Shown here one piece after another: positions 47,091-57,443 of a DNA stretch of 64,000 bases. Under the pieces are notes generated by a model. That model saw only the letters and a list, made by a program, of their open reading frames with translations, was not told where the DNA came from and did not search any database. Location of the stretch: NCBI RefSeq assembly GCF_031582905.1, contig NZ_CP133990.1:3162001-3226000 (forward strand), written 5' to 3'. Position numbers and translations under genes: made by a program. The DNA is from Pengzhenrongella sp031582905 (GTDB lineage: Bacteria > Actinomycetota > Actinomycetes > Actinomycetales > Cellulomonadaceae). The first letter of the stretch is position 1; each line of letters opens with the position of its first letter.

Positions 47091-47286
47091 CGGTGTCGTC
47101 GTCCCGGACGGCAGGAGCGCCGGATGTCGACCGGCGGAACCCCGGATGAACGGTCGGCGGCGTGGCGCAGGCACCGGCGCCGCCTCGCCGGTCGTCCTCT
47201 CGCGGGCGGCTACGGTCACCGGGAGGCCGCGGGACCCGGACACCGAGGAGTGACATGACGCACGCCGACAGCACGCCACCGTCGCC

Positions 47287-50200
47287 GTGACCCTGCCCGG
47301 CACCCCCGCGGACCGGCCGTTGCGCGCCGGCGAGCTCGCCGCCCCACCGCGGACGCTCGTCGACGTCTTCGCGGCGACCGTCGCCCGGCACCCGGACGTC
47401 CCGGCCGTCGACGACGGCGACGAGGTCCTCAGCTACGCCGCGCTCGCCGAGGCCGTGCACCTGCGCGCGCAGCACCTGACCGACGTGGGCGTCGGCCCGG
47501 GTGACCGCGTCGGGGTGCGGGCCGCCTCCGGGACGGTCGGGCTGTACGTGTCGGTGCTGGCCGTGCTGCACGCCGGTGCGGCCTACGTCCCGGTCGACGC
47601 GGACGACCCGGACGAGCGCGCCCACCGGGTGTTCGCCGACGCCGGCGTGACGGTGGCGCTGGGCGACGGCCCGGAGCCCGTGCGGCCCGACGGCACCCCG
47701 ATCGCCCGGGCCTCGGGGACGGCGTCGTCGCACGCGGCACCGGCCCGCCCGCCGCACCCGCCCCGCCCACCCCATCCGGACGACGACGCGTGGGTCATCT
47801 TCACGTCGGGCTCGACCGGGCGACCGAAGGGCGTCGCGGTCACCCACCGCAGCGCCGCCGCGTTCGTCGACGCCGAGGCGGCGCTGTTCCTGCGCGACGC
47901 ACCCCTCGGACCTGGTGACCGGGTGCTCGCGGGCCTGTCGGTCGCGTTCGACGCCTCGTGCGAGGAGATGTGGCTGGCGTGGCGCCACGGCGCGACGCTC
48001 GTGCCGGCACCCCGGGCCCTCGTGCGGACGGGCAGCGAGCTCGGCCCGTGGCTGGTGGACCGCGAGATCACCGTGGTGTCCACCGTCCCCACGCTGGCCG
48101 GGCTCTGGCCGGTGGACGCGCTCGTCGCCGTCCGGCTGCTCATCTTCGGCGGGGAGGCGGTCCCGCCCGAGCTCGCGACCCGGCTGTGGGCGCCGGGCCG
48201 GGAGCTGTGGAACACCTACGGCCCCACCGAGGCGACCGTCGTGGCCTGCGCGGCACTGCTCGCGCCGGACGAGCCGGTGCGGATCGGGCTGCCGCTGGCC
48301 GGGTGGGACCTCGCCGTCGTGGGGCCGGACGGCCACGAGGTGCCCGACGGCGCCGTCGGCGAGCTCGTCATCGGGGGCGTGGGCGTGGCGCGCTACCTCG
48401 ACCCGGCGCTCGACGCCGCGCGGTTCGGCCCGTCGCCCGCGCTCGGTTGGGACCGCGCGTACCGGACCGGCGACCTCGTCGTCCGTGGTCCCGAGGGCCT
48501 GATGTTCGTCGGCCGCGCGGACGACCAGGTCAAGGTCAACGGCCACCGCATCGAGCTCGCCGAGGTCGACACGGCGCTGCAGGCGCTGCCCGGCGTCGCC
48601 GGGGCGGCGTCCGCGGTTCGCCGCACGGCGGCGGGCGGCACGGTGCTCGTCGGCTACCTCGTCGCGGCGCCGGGGCACACGCTGGACACCCACCGGCTGC
48701 TGGACTCGCTGCGCGAGACGCTGCCCGGCTCGATGGTCCCGCTGCTCGCCGTCGTCGACGACCTCCCGACCCGGACGTCCGGGAAGGTCGACCGCGACGC
48801 GCTGCCGTGGCCGCTGCCGGACATCGGCGGGCAGGGCTCGACGGCGCTCGTGGGCCTGGCCGCGTGGGTCGGCGCGCAGTGGGCCGCCGTCATCGGCACC
48901 CACCCGCAGCGCGAGGACGACGACTTCTTCTCGCACGGCGGGAGCTCGCTGACCGCGGCGCAGCTCGTCTCCGCGCTGCGGACGCGCTACCCCGAGGTCA
49001 CCGTCGCCGAGGTGTACGACCACCCCGAGGTCGGCGACCTCGCGGCGTACCTCGCCGATCGGTGGCCCGGCGTCGAGGACCTGGACGCCGACGCGGCGGG
49101 CTCGTCGGGGAGCACAGGGACCACCCGCGGCTCCGCCGCACCGGTGCCCGTCGGGAGCCAGGTCGCCCAGCTGCTGGCCCTGCTGCCCCTGCGGGGCCTG
49201 GTCGCGCTGCGGTGGCTGACCGTCCTCGCCGCGGTGAACGCCGTGCTCGCGGCGGTGTGGGACGTCGCCTGGGCGGCGCCGGTCGCGTGGTGGTGGCTCG
49301 CCGCGGGCTGGGTACTCACCGTGAGCCCGCTCGGTCGGCTCGGGGTGTGCGCACTGGGTGCCCGGGCGTTGCTGGCCGGGGTGCGTCCGGGCACGTACCC
49401 GCGCGGCGGGTCGGTCCACCTGCGGCTGTGGGCGGCCGAGCGCCTCGTGGACGGGTTCGGCGCCGTCACGCCGACGAGCGCTCCGTGGGTGACGCTGTAC
49501 GCCCGCGCGCTCGGCGCCGACGTGGGCCGCGACGTCGACCTCCACTCGGTGCCGCCCGTGACCGGCTTCCTCACGCTCGGCGACGGCTGCGCCGTCGAGC
49601 CCGAGGTCGACCTGACCGGTCACTGGGTCGACGGCGACGTCGTCCACATCGGCTGGGTCAGCGTGGGGGCGGGCGCCACGGTGGGGGCGCGCAGCATCCT
49701 GCTGCCCGGTGCGCGGGTGCGGTCCGGGACGGACGTCGCCGCCGGGTCCGCCGTGCACGGCGTCACGGGTCGCGACGAGTACTGGTCCGGCTCCCCGCGA
49801 CCCGGCTGCACGAGGCCCGGCACCCGTGGCCGGCGCACCGCCCGGGGGCCGCGTCGTCGTCGGGCGCGGCGTCGTCGTCGGGCGCGGCGTCGTCGACGGA
49901 CGCTGCGCCGGACGCGACGCGGGGCGCGGCGTCGTCGTCGGACGGGCCGGCGTCCGGGACGCGCGCTCCGGCGCCCGGCTGGACGTGGTCCGTGCGCTAC
50001 GGGCTCGCCGGGGTCGCCGTCGGCTCCGTGCCGGTCCTGGCGGCGCTGCCGGCCCTCGCCGTCCTCGGCGTCGCGGTGGCCCCGACGGCGTCGCTCGGCG
50101 CCGCCGTCGGCCCCGCGCTCCTCGCCACCCCCGTCGCGGTGCCCGCGGCCTACGCCACCTACGCGCTCGCGGTCCTCGTCGGCGTCCGCGCGCTGTCGCA

Positions 50201-51482
50201 CGGGCTGCACGAGGGGTACCACCCGGTGCGGTCGGGGGTGGGTGTGCGCGCGTGGGCGGTCGAGCGCCTCATGGACGCCGCCCGCACCGGCCTCTTCCCG
50301 CTGTACTCCTCGCTCGCGACGCCGGCGTGGCTGCGGCTGCTCGGCGCCCAGGTGGGTCAGGGGACGGAGATCTCCACGGTCGTCGGGCTGCCCACGATGA
50401 TGCGGATCAAGGACGGCGCCTTCCTCGCGGACGACACCATGGTCGCCGCGTACGAGCTCGGCGGTGGGTGGATGCGCGTCGCGTCGGCGAAGGTCGGGCG
50501 CCGGGCGTTCCTCGGCAACTCCGGCATGACCGCCCCCGGGCGCACGGTCCCCAAGAACGGGCTGGTCGCGGTGCTGTCCGCGACCCCGAACCGGACGCGC
50601 GCCGGGTCCAGCTACATCGGCAGTCCGCCGGTCCTGCTGGCGCGGGCCGCCGCGGTGGACGACGGCGCCCGCACCTACGCCTCAACCCCGGCGCTGCGCT
50701 GGGCACGCGGGGCCGTCGAGGTGTGCCGGGTGGTGCCGGTGCTCGTCCACGGTGCGCTCCTCGTCGGGACCGCCCTGGTGCTCCAGTGGCTCGTCGTGAC
50801 GGGCGGGTGGGGCCTGGCTGCCGTCGTCGGTGGTGTGGTGCTGCTCGCCACCGGTGTGGTCGCCGCCGTCGTGACCGTCGCCGCGAAGTGGGCGCTCGTG
50901 GGACGGTTCCGCGCCGGTGAGCACCCGCTGTGGAGTCCGGTGGTGTGGCGCAGCGAGCTGGCCGACACCTTCACCGAGGTGCTCGCCGCCCCGCTGTTCG
51001 CCGACGCCGTCGCCGGTAGTGTCGCGCTGGTGTGGTGGCTGCGAGGACTGGGCGCTCGCATCGGCCGCGGGGTCTGGTGCCAGACGTACTGGCTGCCCGA
51101 GGCGGACCTGGTCCGGCTCGGTGACGGCGCGACGGTCGGCCCGGGGTGCGTCGTCCAGACGCACCTGTTCCACGACCGCGTGATGAGCCTGGACAGCGTC
51201 ACCCTGCGCGACGGCGCCACGCTCGGCCCGCACGGCGTCATCCTCCCCGCCGCCGTGCTGGACGACGGCGCGACGGTCGGCCCGGCGTCCCTCGTGCTGC
51301 GCGGCGAGCGCGTCCCGGCCGGCTCGCGGTGGGTCGGCAACCCCATCGCACCGTGGCGCACCGGGACTGGCCGGACCGGGGCTGGGCGGACCGAGACTGG
51401 GCGGACCGGGGCTGGGCGGACCGGCGCTGGACGGACCGGGACCGGGCGTGTCGAGGCCGGACGGATGGGGGCTGCCACGTGA
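47287..51482 (+). CDS. Pls/PosA-type non-ribosomal peptide synthetase: A-T-membrane/left-handed-helix C-terminus (one apparent frameshift near 49797)
   Basis: About 1,400 residues. The adenylation domain (1-510) has IFTSGSTGRPKGVAVTH (A3), FDASCEEMWLAW (A4), NTYGPTEATVV (A5), YRTGDLVV (A7), GRADDQVKVNGHRIELAE (A8) and SGKVDR (A10). The carrier domain has DDFFSHGGSSLTAAQL with the phosphopantetheine Ser. There is no condensation or thioesterase domain. Instead come membrane helices (VALRWLTVLAAVNAVLAAV, WWWLAAGWVLTV) and LbH/acyltransferase-like repeats (LTLGDGCAVEPEVDLTGHW, VTLRDGATLGPHGVILPAAV) in three tandem blocks, as in epsilon-poly-L-lysine synthetase. An acidic E in the A4 pocket would suit a basic amino acid. 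The frame switches near 49797. It ends in GRTGA-type pentapeptide repeats. GTG 47287 is used; ATG 47255 (good GAGGAG site) opens an 11-codon frame whose TGA overlaps GTG 47287. Confidence 0.88.
51359..51470. repeat. Pentapeptide-coding 15-bp tandem repeats at the NRPS C-terminus
   Basis: About seven copies of a CGGACCGGGGCTGGG-like 15-bp unit encode GRTGA, GRTET, GRTGT and GRVEA variants. They form a basic tail directly before the stop of the NRPS gene. Confidence 0.8.
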
Positions 51483-52941
51483 GCAGCTCCGCCGAGGCGG
51501 GCGACCGCTACGCCCTCGGCCACGGCACCGCGACGCTGCACGTCGAGCACTACGACCTCGAGCTGGACTACCGGGTGCGGCGCAACCGCCTCGACGCGAC
51601 CGCTCGGCTGCGGGTGCGCACGCTCGAGCCGGTCAAGGCCCTCGAGCTCGACCTCGCCGACCTCACCGTCCGGACCGTGGCCGTCACCGGGGCGACCGTC
51701 GCCCGCTACCGCCACCGCGCCGGACGGTTGACGGTCAAGCTGACCGAGACGCTCCCGACCGACTCGGTCGTCGAGGTGACGGTCGGCTACGCGGGTGCGC
51801 CGCAGCCCGTCGACAGCCCCTTCGGCGAGGTCGGCTGGGAGGAGCTCGAGGACGGCGTCATCGTCGCGAGCCAGCCGACCGGGGCGTCGTCGTGGTTCCC
51901 GTGCAACGACCGGCCCGGTGACGCGTCGACGTACCGCACGTCGATCACCGTCGAGCACCCGTACCGGGCGCACGCGCACGGAACCCTGACGCGGCAGAGC
52001 TCCCGGGGCGGCACGACGACGTCGGTCTTCGAGGAGCACCACCCCACACCGGCCTACCTCGCGACGGTGCAGATCGGGCGGTACACGGAGGTCGTGCTCG
52101 CGACGGAGCCGGTGCTGCAGCGGGCGCTCGTGCCGGAGGGGCAGTCGGCACTGGCGCGCACCCGGTTGGCCCGGCACGCCGAGATCATGCGGCTGTTCAC
52201 CGAGCTGTTCGGGCCGTACCCCCTCGACGAGTACACGCTCGTCTTCACGCCCGATGCGCTGGAGATCCCCGTCGAGGCACAGGGCATGGCGGTCTTCGGG
52301 TCCAACCACCTGCGGTCCGACGCGGACGACCGCCTCATCCCCCACGAGCTCGCGCACCAGTGGTTCGGCAACAGCGTGTCGGTGGTGACGTGGCAGCACA
52401 TCTGGCTCAACGAGGGGTTCGCCTGCTACGCGGAGTGGCTGTGGTCGGAGGCGTCGGGGGTCCGAGCGCCGACGCCCTGGCGCGCGAGCACCATGCGCGA
52501 CTCGCCGGCCTCGGCCAGGACCTCGTCCTCGCGGACCCCGGCGTCGACGACCTCTTCGACGACCGCGTGTACAAGCGCGGCGCCCTGACCCTGCACGCGC
52601 TGCGGCTGACCGTCGGTGACGACGAGTACGCGACGCTCGTGCGGACGTGGACGGCACGTCACGGTGGCGGGACCGTCACGACGGCGGACTTCCGCGCTCT
52701 GGCCGCGGAGCACGCGACGGCCGGCGGTGACGCCCTCGTCATCCGGGTCGCCGACCTGCTCACGGCGTGGCTCGACGAGCCGGCGCTTCCCGACCTGCCG
52801 GACGGCGGCGCGGCGCCGCCCGATGGTCGCGGCTTCCCGGGTCAGGTCGGGCGGGCGGAGGTCGAGCGGGCGGAGGTCGAGCGGGCGGAGGCCGGGCGGG
52901 CGGAGGCCGGGCGGGCGCACAGCGCTGCCGCGCCGTCGTAG
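51479..52941 (+). CDS. M1 family zinc metallopeptidase (one apparent frameshift near 52462)
   Basis: About 487 residues from GTG at 51479, overlapping the NRPS stop as GTGA, so translation is coupled. The N-terminal beta-saddle domain reads YALGHGTATLHVEHYDLELDY (core LHVEHYDLELDY). The catalytic domain has ASSWFPCNDRP, PVEAQGMAVFG (exopeptidase GAMEN-like position reads AQGMA), HELAHQWFGN (HExxH zinc site) and NEGFACYAEW (third ligand Glu). After a lost G in the G5 run near 52462, VYKRGALTLHALRLTVGDDEY continues. There is no membrane helix. M1-type PldII enzymes degrade epsilon-poly-lysine in Streptomyces, so this may process or detoxify the NRPS product. The tail is built of AEVER/AEAGR repeats. 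Confidence 0.9.
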
Positions 52942-53968
52942 CGGCGGACGACGAGACGGGGATGCTGGCCGGGGTGTGAGGTCGCGTCGGGATGCACGAG
53001 GTCGGGGTCGCCGACGGCGACCGCGCCCACCAGGCCCCGGCCCAGCCGTAGGTCGGCGAGCGCGACCCGGTCAGCGACGACGGCGTCGACACCCCGGGCC
53101 CGGCGCGACGGGCGCCCGATCTCGACGGACGACGGGTCGACGGTGAGCCCCGTGCCGAGCGCCTTGAGGGCAGCCTCCTTGCGCACCCAGGCGCGCGCCG
53201 TCAGCTGCGGCGGCGGGTCGGCGGCGTGACCGGCATGGTGACGGGCAAAGCGACCGGTCAGGCGACCGGTGAGGCGACCGGTGAGACGCACGACGCGGTC
53301 GACGGTGAGGTGGCCGGCGCGGTCGCCAGCGAGGTGACCAGCGCGCTCGAGCTCGCGCGGGGACAGGACGACGTCGGCGAGCGGCGCGGCGGCGACGGCA
53401 CGGCGTGACTCCGCGTCGATGCCGACCGGGCCGCCCGTGCTCAGGGCGACCGCGATGACCGGGGACGAGCGGGTGACGCTGACGTGGATCTCGCCACGGG
53501 GTGCGCGGAGATGTCCCGCGATGGAAGGCACTGCCCGGAGGGGCTCGACGAACACGCCGGCAGGTGAGGTCTCGGTCGATGAAGACTCGGTGGGGGACGG
53601 ATCAGTGGCCGACCCGGCGGGCGACGACTCAGTGGGCGAGAGTCCGGCGGGTGAGAGCCCGGCGGGCAAGGGCTCGACGACCGGCGTGGGGCCGCCCACG
53701 GTCTCTGGCGGCCCGACCGTCACCCGCCCGTGCGGCCCCCGCACCGCGGGCAGTCCGCGCGGAGGACGACGTCGTGCGGGGCGCACCCGAGTCGATCGGC
53801 CAGCACTGTGCGCAGGAGGAGCCGGCCGAGGAGGAAACCGTTCGCCGTGTGGTCCGGCATCGCCGTCGCGCGGTCCAGCTCCGCGGGGTCCAGGACCTCC
53901 GGAGCCCAAGCGGGTACGGCGGTGTCGGCGGGCGCGACCCACACCTCCACGACCACCGGCTCCACCAT
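52842..53968 (-). CDS. 4'-phosphopantetheinyl transferase (one apparent frameshift near 53745)
   Basis: About 375 residues from ATG at 53968 (VEPVVVEVWVAPADTAVP). Sfp-like superfamily: NGFLLGRLLLRTVLADRLG and DCPRCG in the N-terminal half. After a shift near 53745 come GRVTVG, a long Ser/Pro/Thr insert (LSPAGLSPTESSPAG), the motif VGIDAESRR (metal site GIDxE) and WVRKEAALKALGTGL (WxxKEAxxK). It activates carrier-protein Ser with the phosphopantetheine arm of CoA, presumably for the carrier domain of the NRPS. The RLTG repeat near 53270 and the last 33 residues are low complexity. The 3' end overlaps the convergent peptidase gene by 100 nt. Confidence 0.85.
52850..52915. repeat. 15-bp tandem repeat that codes for both convergent C-termini
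   Basis: Four units of GCGGGCGGAGGTCGA/GCCGG type. On the plus strand they encode AEVER and AEAGR near the peptidase end; on the minus strand STSAR and PASAR at the transferase end. Confidence 0.75.
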
Positions 53969-54152
53969 GCGGTGATCCTCCCGCACGGATGGCGTGCGGC
54001 ACCGGGGTCCGGACCGGGGAAAGGGCGACCGTGTCGCGGCCGCCGCGCGATGAGGCAGGACCCGCGACCGCGCACACCTGGCGCGAGCGTCGTCGCACGA
54101 TCCGACGCCGCCCCGTGATCCGGCGCCGTCGCGTGGTCCGGCGTCGCCCCGC

Positions 54153-54763
54153 TCAACGCCCGACGCGGTACCGGACGTGGGTCGCGAGCGACGAGTGGAT
54201 GACCTCGACCGGCTCGAGACCGGGGTCGGGCACGTCGTCGAGCAGTCGCTCGCCCGCACCGAGGAGGACCGGCACGATGTCGAGCACGAGCTCGTCCCCA
54301 GGGCACCGAGCGCGAGCGCCTGCCGCACGGTCGACGCACCCCCGGCCACGGCGACGTAGCGGCCTGCGGCGACGGCGTGAGCGCGCTCGAGCGCCGGCCT
54401 GATGCCGTCCGTGACGAAGTGGAACGTCGTCCCGCCCGCCATCGCGATCGAGTCGCGGGCGTGATGGGTGAGGACGAAGACCGGTGCGTGGTACGGCGGC
54501 TCGTCACCCCACCAGCCACGCCAGTCGTCGTCCCACGGGCCGCGGATGGGTCCGAACATGTTGCGCCCCATGACGTACGCGCCGCGCGGGGTCGAGAGGT
54601 GGCTGCGAGCCGCGGCGTCGGCCTCGTGCCCCGGCTCGTCGGCGCGCCGCAACCACTGGTGCAGGAGGCCTCCGCCGCGGCCTATCGGGTCGTCGCGGCT
54701 CTGGTCGGGGCCGGCGAGGTAGCCGTCGAGCGAGATGGACACGTGACAGGTGGTCAGGCTCAT
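54153..54763 (-). CDS. Dihydrofolate-reductase-like (RibD C-terminal) family protein (one apparent frameshift near 54295)
   Basis: About 203 residues from ATG at 54763. DHFR-like fold: CHVSISLDGYLAGPDQS at the N-terminus, AYVMGRNMFGPIRGPW, PVFVLTHHARDS, TFHFVTDGI, and AGRYVAVAGGASTVRQALALGAL, the NADPH-binding GG. After a G-run shift near 54295 the other frame ends DELVLDIVPVLLGAGERL and THVRYRVGR. The family is common in actinobacteria; substrate unknown. A perfect 10-bp-arm palindrome lies 61 nt upstream. A 184-nt gap separates its stop from the transferase start. Confidence 0.88.
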
Positions 54764-54823
54764 ACGACGGTGGACCGGGCGGCGGGGGCGAACTCAGCGG
54801 TGCTGGACGCGCCTTCTCCCGGC

Positions 54824-54846
54824 CCCTCGCGCGGATCGCGCGAGGG
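54824..54846. promoter_or_regulatory. Perfect palindrome CCCTCGCGCG-GAT-CGCGCGAGGG flanked by direct repeats
   Basis: Ten-bp perfect arms with a three-nt centre, placed 61 nt upstream of the DHFR-like start. CGCCTTCTC occurs as a direct repeat on both sides (54810-54818 and 54851-54859). It could be an operator for the minus-strand gene or a hairpin. Confidence 0.5.
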
Positions 54847-54859
54847 CTCACGCCTTCTC

Positions 54860-55200
54860 GGTCGGCGTCCACGCCGTCCCGCTGGTCGCTGGTCGCTCAT
54901 CGCCCGGACCTCATCGCTCATCACGCTTGCTCGCGCAGTGGCTGGAGAACACCAAGGGGACGTCACGCGATTGCGCATGTCCGGTGGCGTCGTTTCCATA
55001 CGCACGTTGATGTCGGCTGCCGAAAGCCTCAACAGGCGTTTTCCCCAGGCCGCCCGGCGCGCGCCGCGGCCGACACCAGTCGCATGAAGCGCGAGCCCGT
55101 CCACAATTCCCGGGTGATTCGCCGGGCTTGTCAGTGGGTCGCCCTACCATGGGATGAAGGCAGTCGAACAATACAGGTCGAAGCGACGCGAAGTGTAGGC
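54860..55200. other. Intergenic stretch without a supported gene
   Basis: About 340 nt between the DHFR-like gene and the DUF222-HNH gene. It is noticeably less GC-rich than its surroundings (for example around 55100-55190) and contains only short, unsupported open frames. It probably holds the promoter of the HNH gene; I see no RNA gene or attachment site in it. Confidence 0.5.
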
Positions 55201-55216
55201 AGAGGAGGTGGATGCG

Positions 55217-56914
55217 GTGGATTCCGACGACGTCACGCCCGCCACCTCCCGAAACGCGCGCGGGTCCTCACCTGACCTTTCCGTGTTGCCGCCCGACGTC
55301 GCCGCGGCGGTGGGTGCGTTGCTGTCCGCGACCGACGCGGTGGCCGGGGTGGACACCACCGGCCTGGACGGGGCTCAGGCCGCGGTGATCGCTGCTGCGG
55401 CGGCGTCGGTGGTCAGCCGCCTGGGGGTCGTCGGTGCGCGGATGCTGCCGGTGGTCGAGGCCGACGGGCTGTGGGCCCTGGGTGGGGCACGGTCGTTCCC
55501 GAGGTGGGTCGCCGCCCGCCACCGGGTCTCGGTGCGCACCGCGCACGCCCAGGTGCGCCTGGGTCGGGCGCTGCGGGATCACTTGCCGGCGACTGCGGCG
55601 GCTGGCGTGGCCGGGTCGATCACCCACGAGCAGGTCCAGGTGATCGGGACCATCGCCCTCACCACCCCGCTGCGGTGCGAGGTGCTCGCCGACCCTGGGA
55701 ACGAGTGCAATGAGGCGTTCCTGGTCGGGCAGGCGAAGGTGTGGCCCGTGGACTCGTTGCGGATCCTCACCCGCCGGTGGGCTGCCGCTGCCGATCCCGA
55801 CGCCGATGACCGCGGGTACCGCGAGGCGGCGGACCGGGAGCACTTCACGATGTCGCGGACGTCGGACGGGTACCACCTGGCCGGGCTGCTCACCATCGAC
55901 AACGGCCAGTACCTCAAGGCCGCCCTCGAGGCGGTGACTCCCGTGCCCGCGGTCGGTGACGAACGGACCCCCGCCAAGCGGCGCGCCCAAGCGCTCGGCG
56001 ACCTCGCCCGCGTCGTCCTCGACCGCGGCCTGACCGGCACCCGCGGCGGAGTGCGCCCCCACGTCAGCGTCCTGATCCCCTACAGCGTCATCACCGACGC
56101 CCAAACAGCCGCACACGCAGCCTCGGCGACAGCCGCGACCGACGCAACGAGAGCCAGCGCGGACGGCGGCCAGGCGAAAGGCAGCGCCGGCCCCGGAACC
56201 GAGATGTCCACCACTGACACCACGGACGGCACGGACGGCACGGACGGCACGGACGGCGTCGTGGCGCCGGCCGGTGGTGAGGCCCCCGCCCAGCTGAGCG
56301 CACACGGCGAGCAGACCGAGCAACCCGAGCAGGCCGGCCACGTCGAGGGAGCTGAGGCCACCGAAGCGGCCGAGGAGGCCGAGGCGGCCGTCCACCAGCC
56401 CGGGTCTGACGACCTGTTCACCGCAGCCGCGATCAGCGGCGCCTCACCGATCAGCATCCCCCAGTACCACGACGGCACCCCCGTCCCCCGGGCCGCACTG
56501 AACCGGCTCATGTGCGACGGCGGATTCACCCGGTTCGTTTTCTCGGCCGACTCACAGATATTGGACGTCGGCCGCGAGAAACGACTCTTCACCCCGCACA
56601 TGCGCGCCGCGATCATCGCCCGCGACAAACACTGCGCATACCCCGGCTGCACCGCGCCACCCGTGCTCTGCGAAACCCACCACGTCGATCAATGGGCCCG
56701 CGACCACGGCACCACCAGCGTCACCAACGGAATACTCCTGTGCTGGCACCACCACGACCTCATCCACCGCATGAACATCACCATCACCCGCGACACCCAC
56801 ACCTGGCGCTTCACCGACCGACTGGGCAACCCGATCCGCAGCACCATGGACTCGCTGAACGGAATGGACCCACGGGACGAAACCGACCCACCCGATGCAG
56901 AGGAGTCAGGCTGA
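55217..56914 (+). CDS. DUF222 / HNH endonuclease domain protein (13E12 repeat type)
   Basis: 565 residues from GTG at 55217, nine nt after GAGGAG; GTG 55208 is too close to that site. The N-terminal DUF222 domain (about 40-290) has ARSFPRWVAARHRVSVRTAHAQVRLGRAL (core VAARHRVSVRTAHAQVRLG) and AGSITHEQVQVI. A low-complexity linker with TDG repeats and an acidic AEATEAAEEAEAAV segment follows. The C-terminal HNH nuclease has CAYPGCTAPPVLCETHHVDQW (two zinc cysteines, catalytic HH) and LLCWHHHDLIH. The 3' third is less GC-rich and uses more A-ending codons than its neighbours. These genes occur in many copies in actinobacteria and are suspected mobile or selfish elements. Confidence 0.92.
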   Translation: MDSDDVTPATSRNARGSSPDLSVLPPDVAAAVGALLSATDAVAGVDTTGLDGAQAAVIAAAAASVVSRLGVVGARMLPVVEADGLWALGGARSFPRWVAARHRVSVRTAHAQVRLGRALRDHLPATAAAGVAGSITHEQVQVIGTIALTTPLRCEVLADPGNECNEAFLVGQAKVWPVDSLRILTRRWAAAADPDADDRGYREAADREHFTMSRTSDGYHLAGLLTIDNGQYLKAALEAVTPVPAVGDERTPAKRRAQALGDLARVVLDRGLTGTRGGVRPHVSVLIPYSVITDAQTAAHAASATAATDATRASADGGQAKGSAGPGTEMSTTDTTDGTDGTDGTDGVVAPAGGEAPAQLSAHGEQTEQPEQAGHVEGAEATEAAEEAEAAVHQPGSDDLFTAAAISGASPISIPQYHDGTPVPRAALNRLMCDGGFTRFVFSADSQILDVGREKRLFTPHMRAAIIARDKHCAYPGCTAPPVLCETHHVDQWARDHGTTSVTNGILLCWHHHDLIHRMNITITRDTHTWRFTDRLGNPIRSTMDSLNGMDPRDETDPPDAEESG

Positions 56915-56996
56915 CATCCGGCTCCGGAGGGTGTCCGGGGTCGGTTCTCCGACCCCGGCGGGACCGACACCCACCGCCGGCCCCGATACTGGCCCC

Positions 56997-57386
56997 ATGG
57001 CGACGACCCGGTGCCCGTGCCTCAGCGGCGAGACGTACGACGACTGCTGCGGACCGCTGCACGACGGCACCGTGCACGCACCGACGGCGGTCCAGCTCAT
57101 GCGGTCCCGCTACTCCGCTTTCGCCGTCGGCGACGCCGACTACCTGCTGCGCACCTGGCATCCCACGACCCGGCCCGCCGACCTGGACCTCGACCCGGCG
57201 GTCCGGTGGACCCGGCTCGACGTGCTGGACGTCCGGGCCGGTGGCCCGTTCGACACCACGGGCACCGTCGAGTTCCGGGCCCACCACCGGGTCGACGGCG
57301 CCCGCGGATCGCAGCACGAGGTGAGTCGCTTCGTCCGCGAGGACGGGCGGTGGCTGTACGTCGGGCCGCTCGCTGCGCCGTCCTGA
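56997..57386 (+). CDS. YchJ family protein (SEC-C zinc motif)
   Basis: 129 residues from ATG at 56997. A GATACT box ends six nt before the start, a leaderless arrangement. The N-terminal zinc motif is RCPCLSGETYDDCCGPLHDG (SEC-C: CxC...CC), then ALSLMRSRYSAF-like QLMRSRYSAFAVGDADYLLRTWHP and TGTVEFRAHHRVDG with SRFVREDGRWLYVG. This is the UPF0225/YchJ family with an NTF2-like second half. Function unknown. Confidence 0.92.
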   Translation: MATTRCPCLSGETYDDCCGPLHDGTVHAPTAVQLMRSRYSAFAVGDADYLLRTWHPTTRPADLDLDPAVRWTRLDVLDVRAGGPFDTTGTVEFRAHHRVDGARGSQHEVSRFVREDGRWLYVGPLAAPS

Positions 57387-57443
57387 GCACACTCCCACAC
57401 TCCCTGGACGTCGCCGCCGTCATGCAGCACCACCCGCACCACC

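Noticed and set aside
46867..49758. 963-residue minus-strand open frame
   Set aside because: It is antisense to the NRPS adenylation domain, is Arg/Asp/Gly-rich without motifs, and is a typical high-GC shadow.
55084..55275. 63-residue ORF before the HNH gene
   Set aside because: No ribosome site, overlaps the HNH start in another frame and has no recognisable features.
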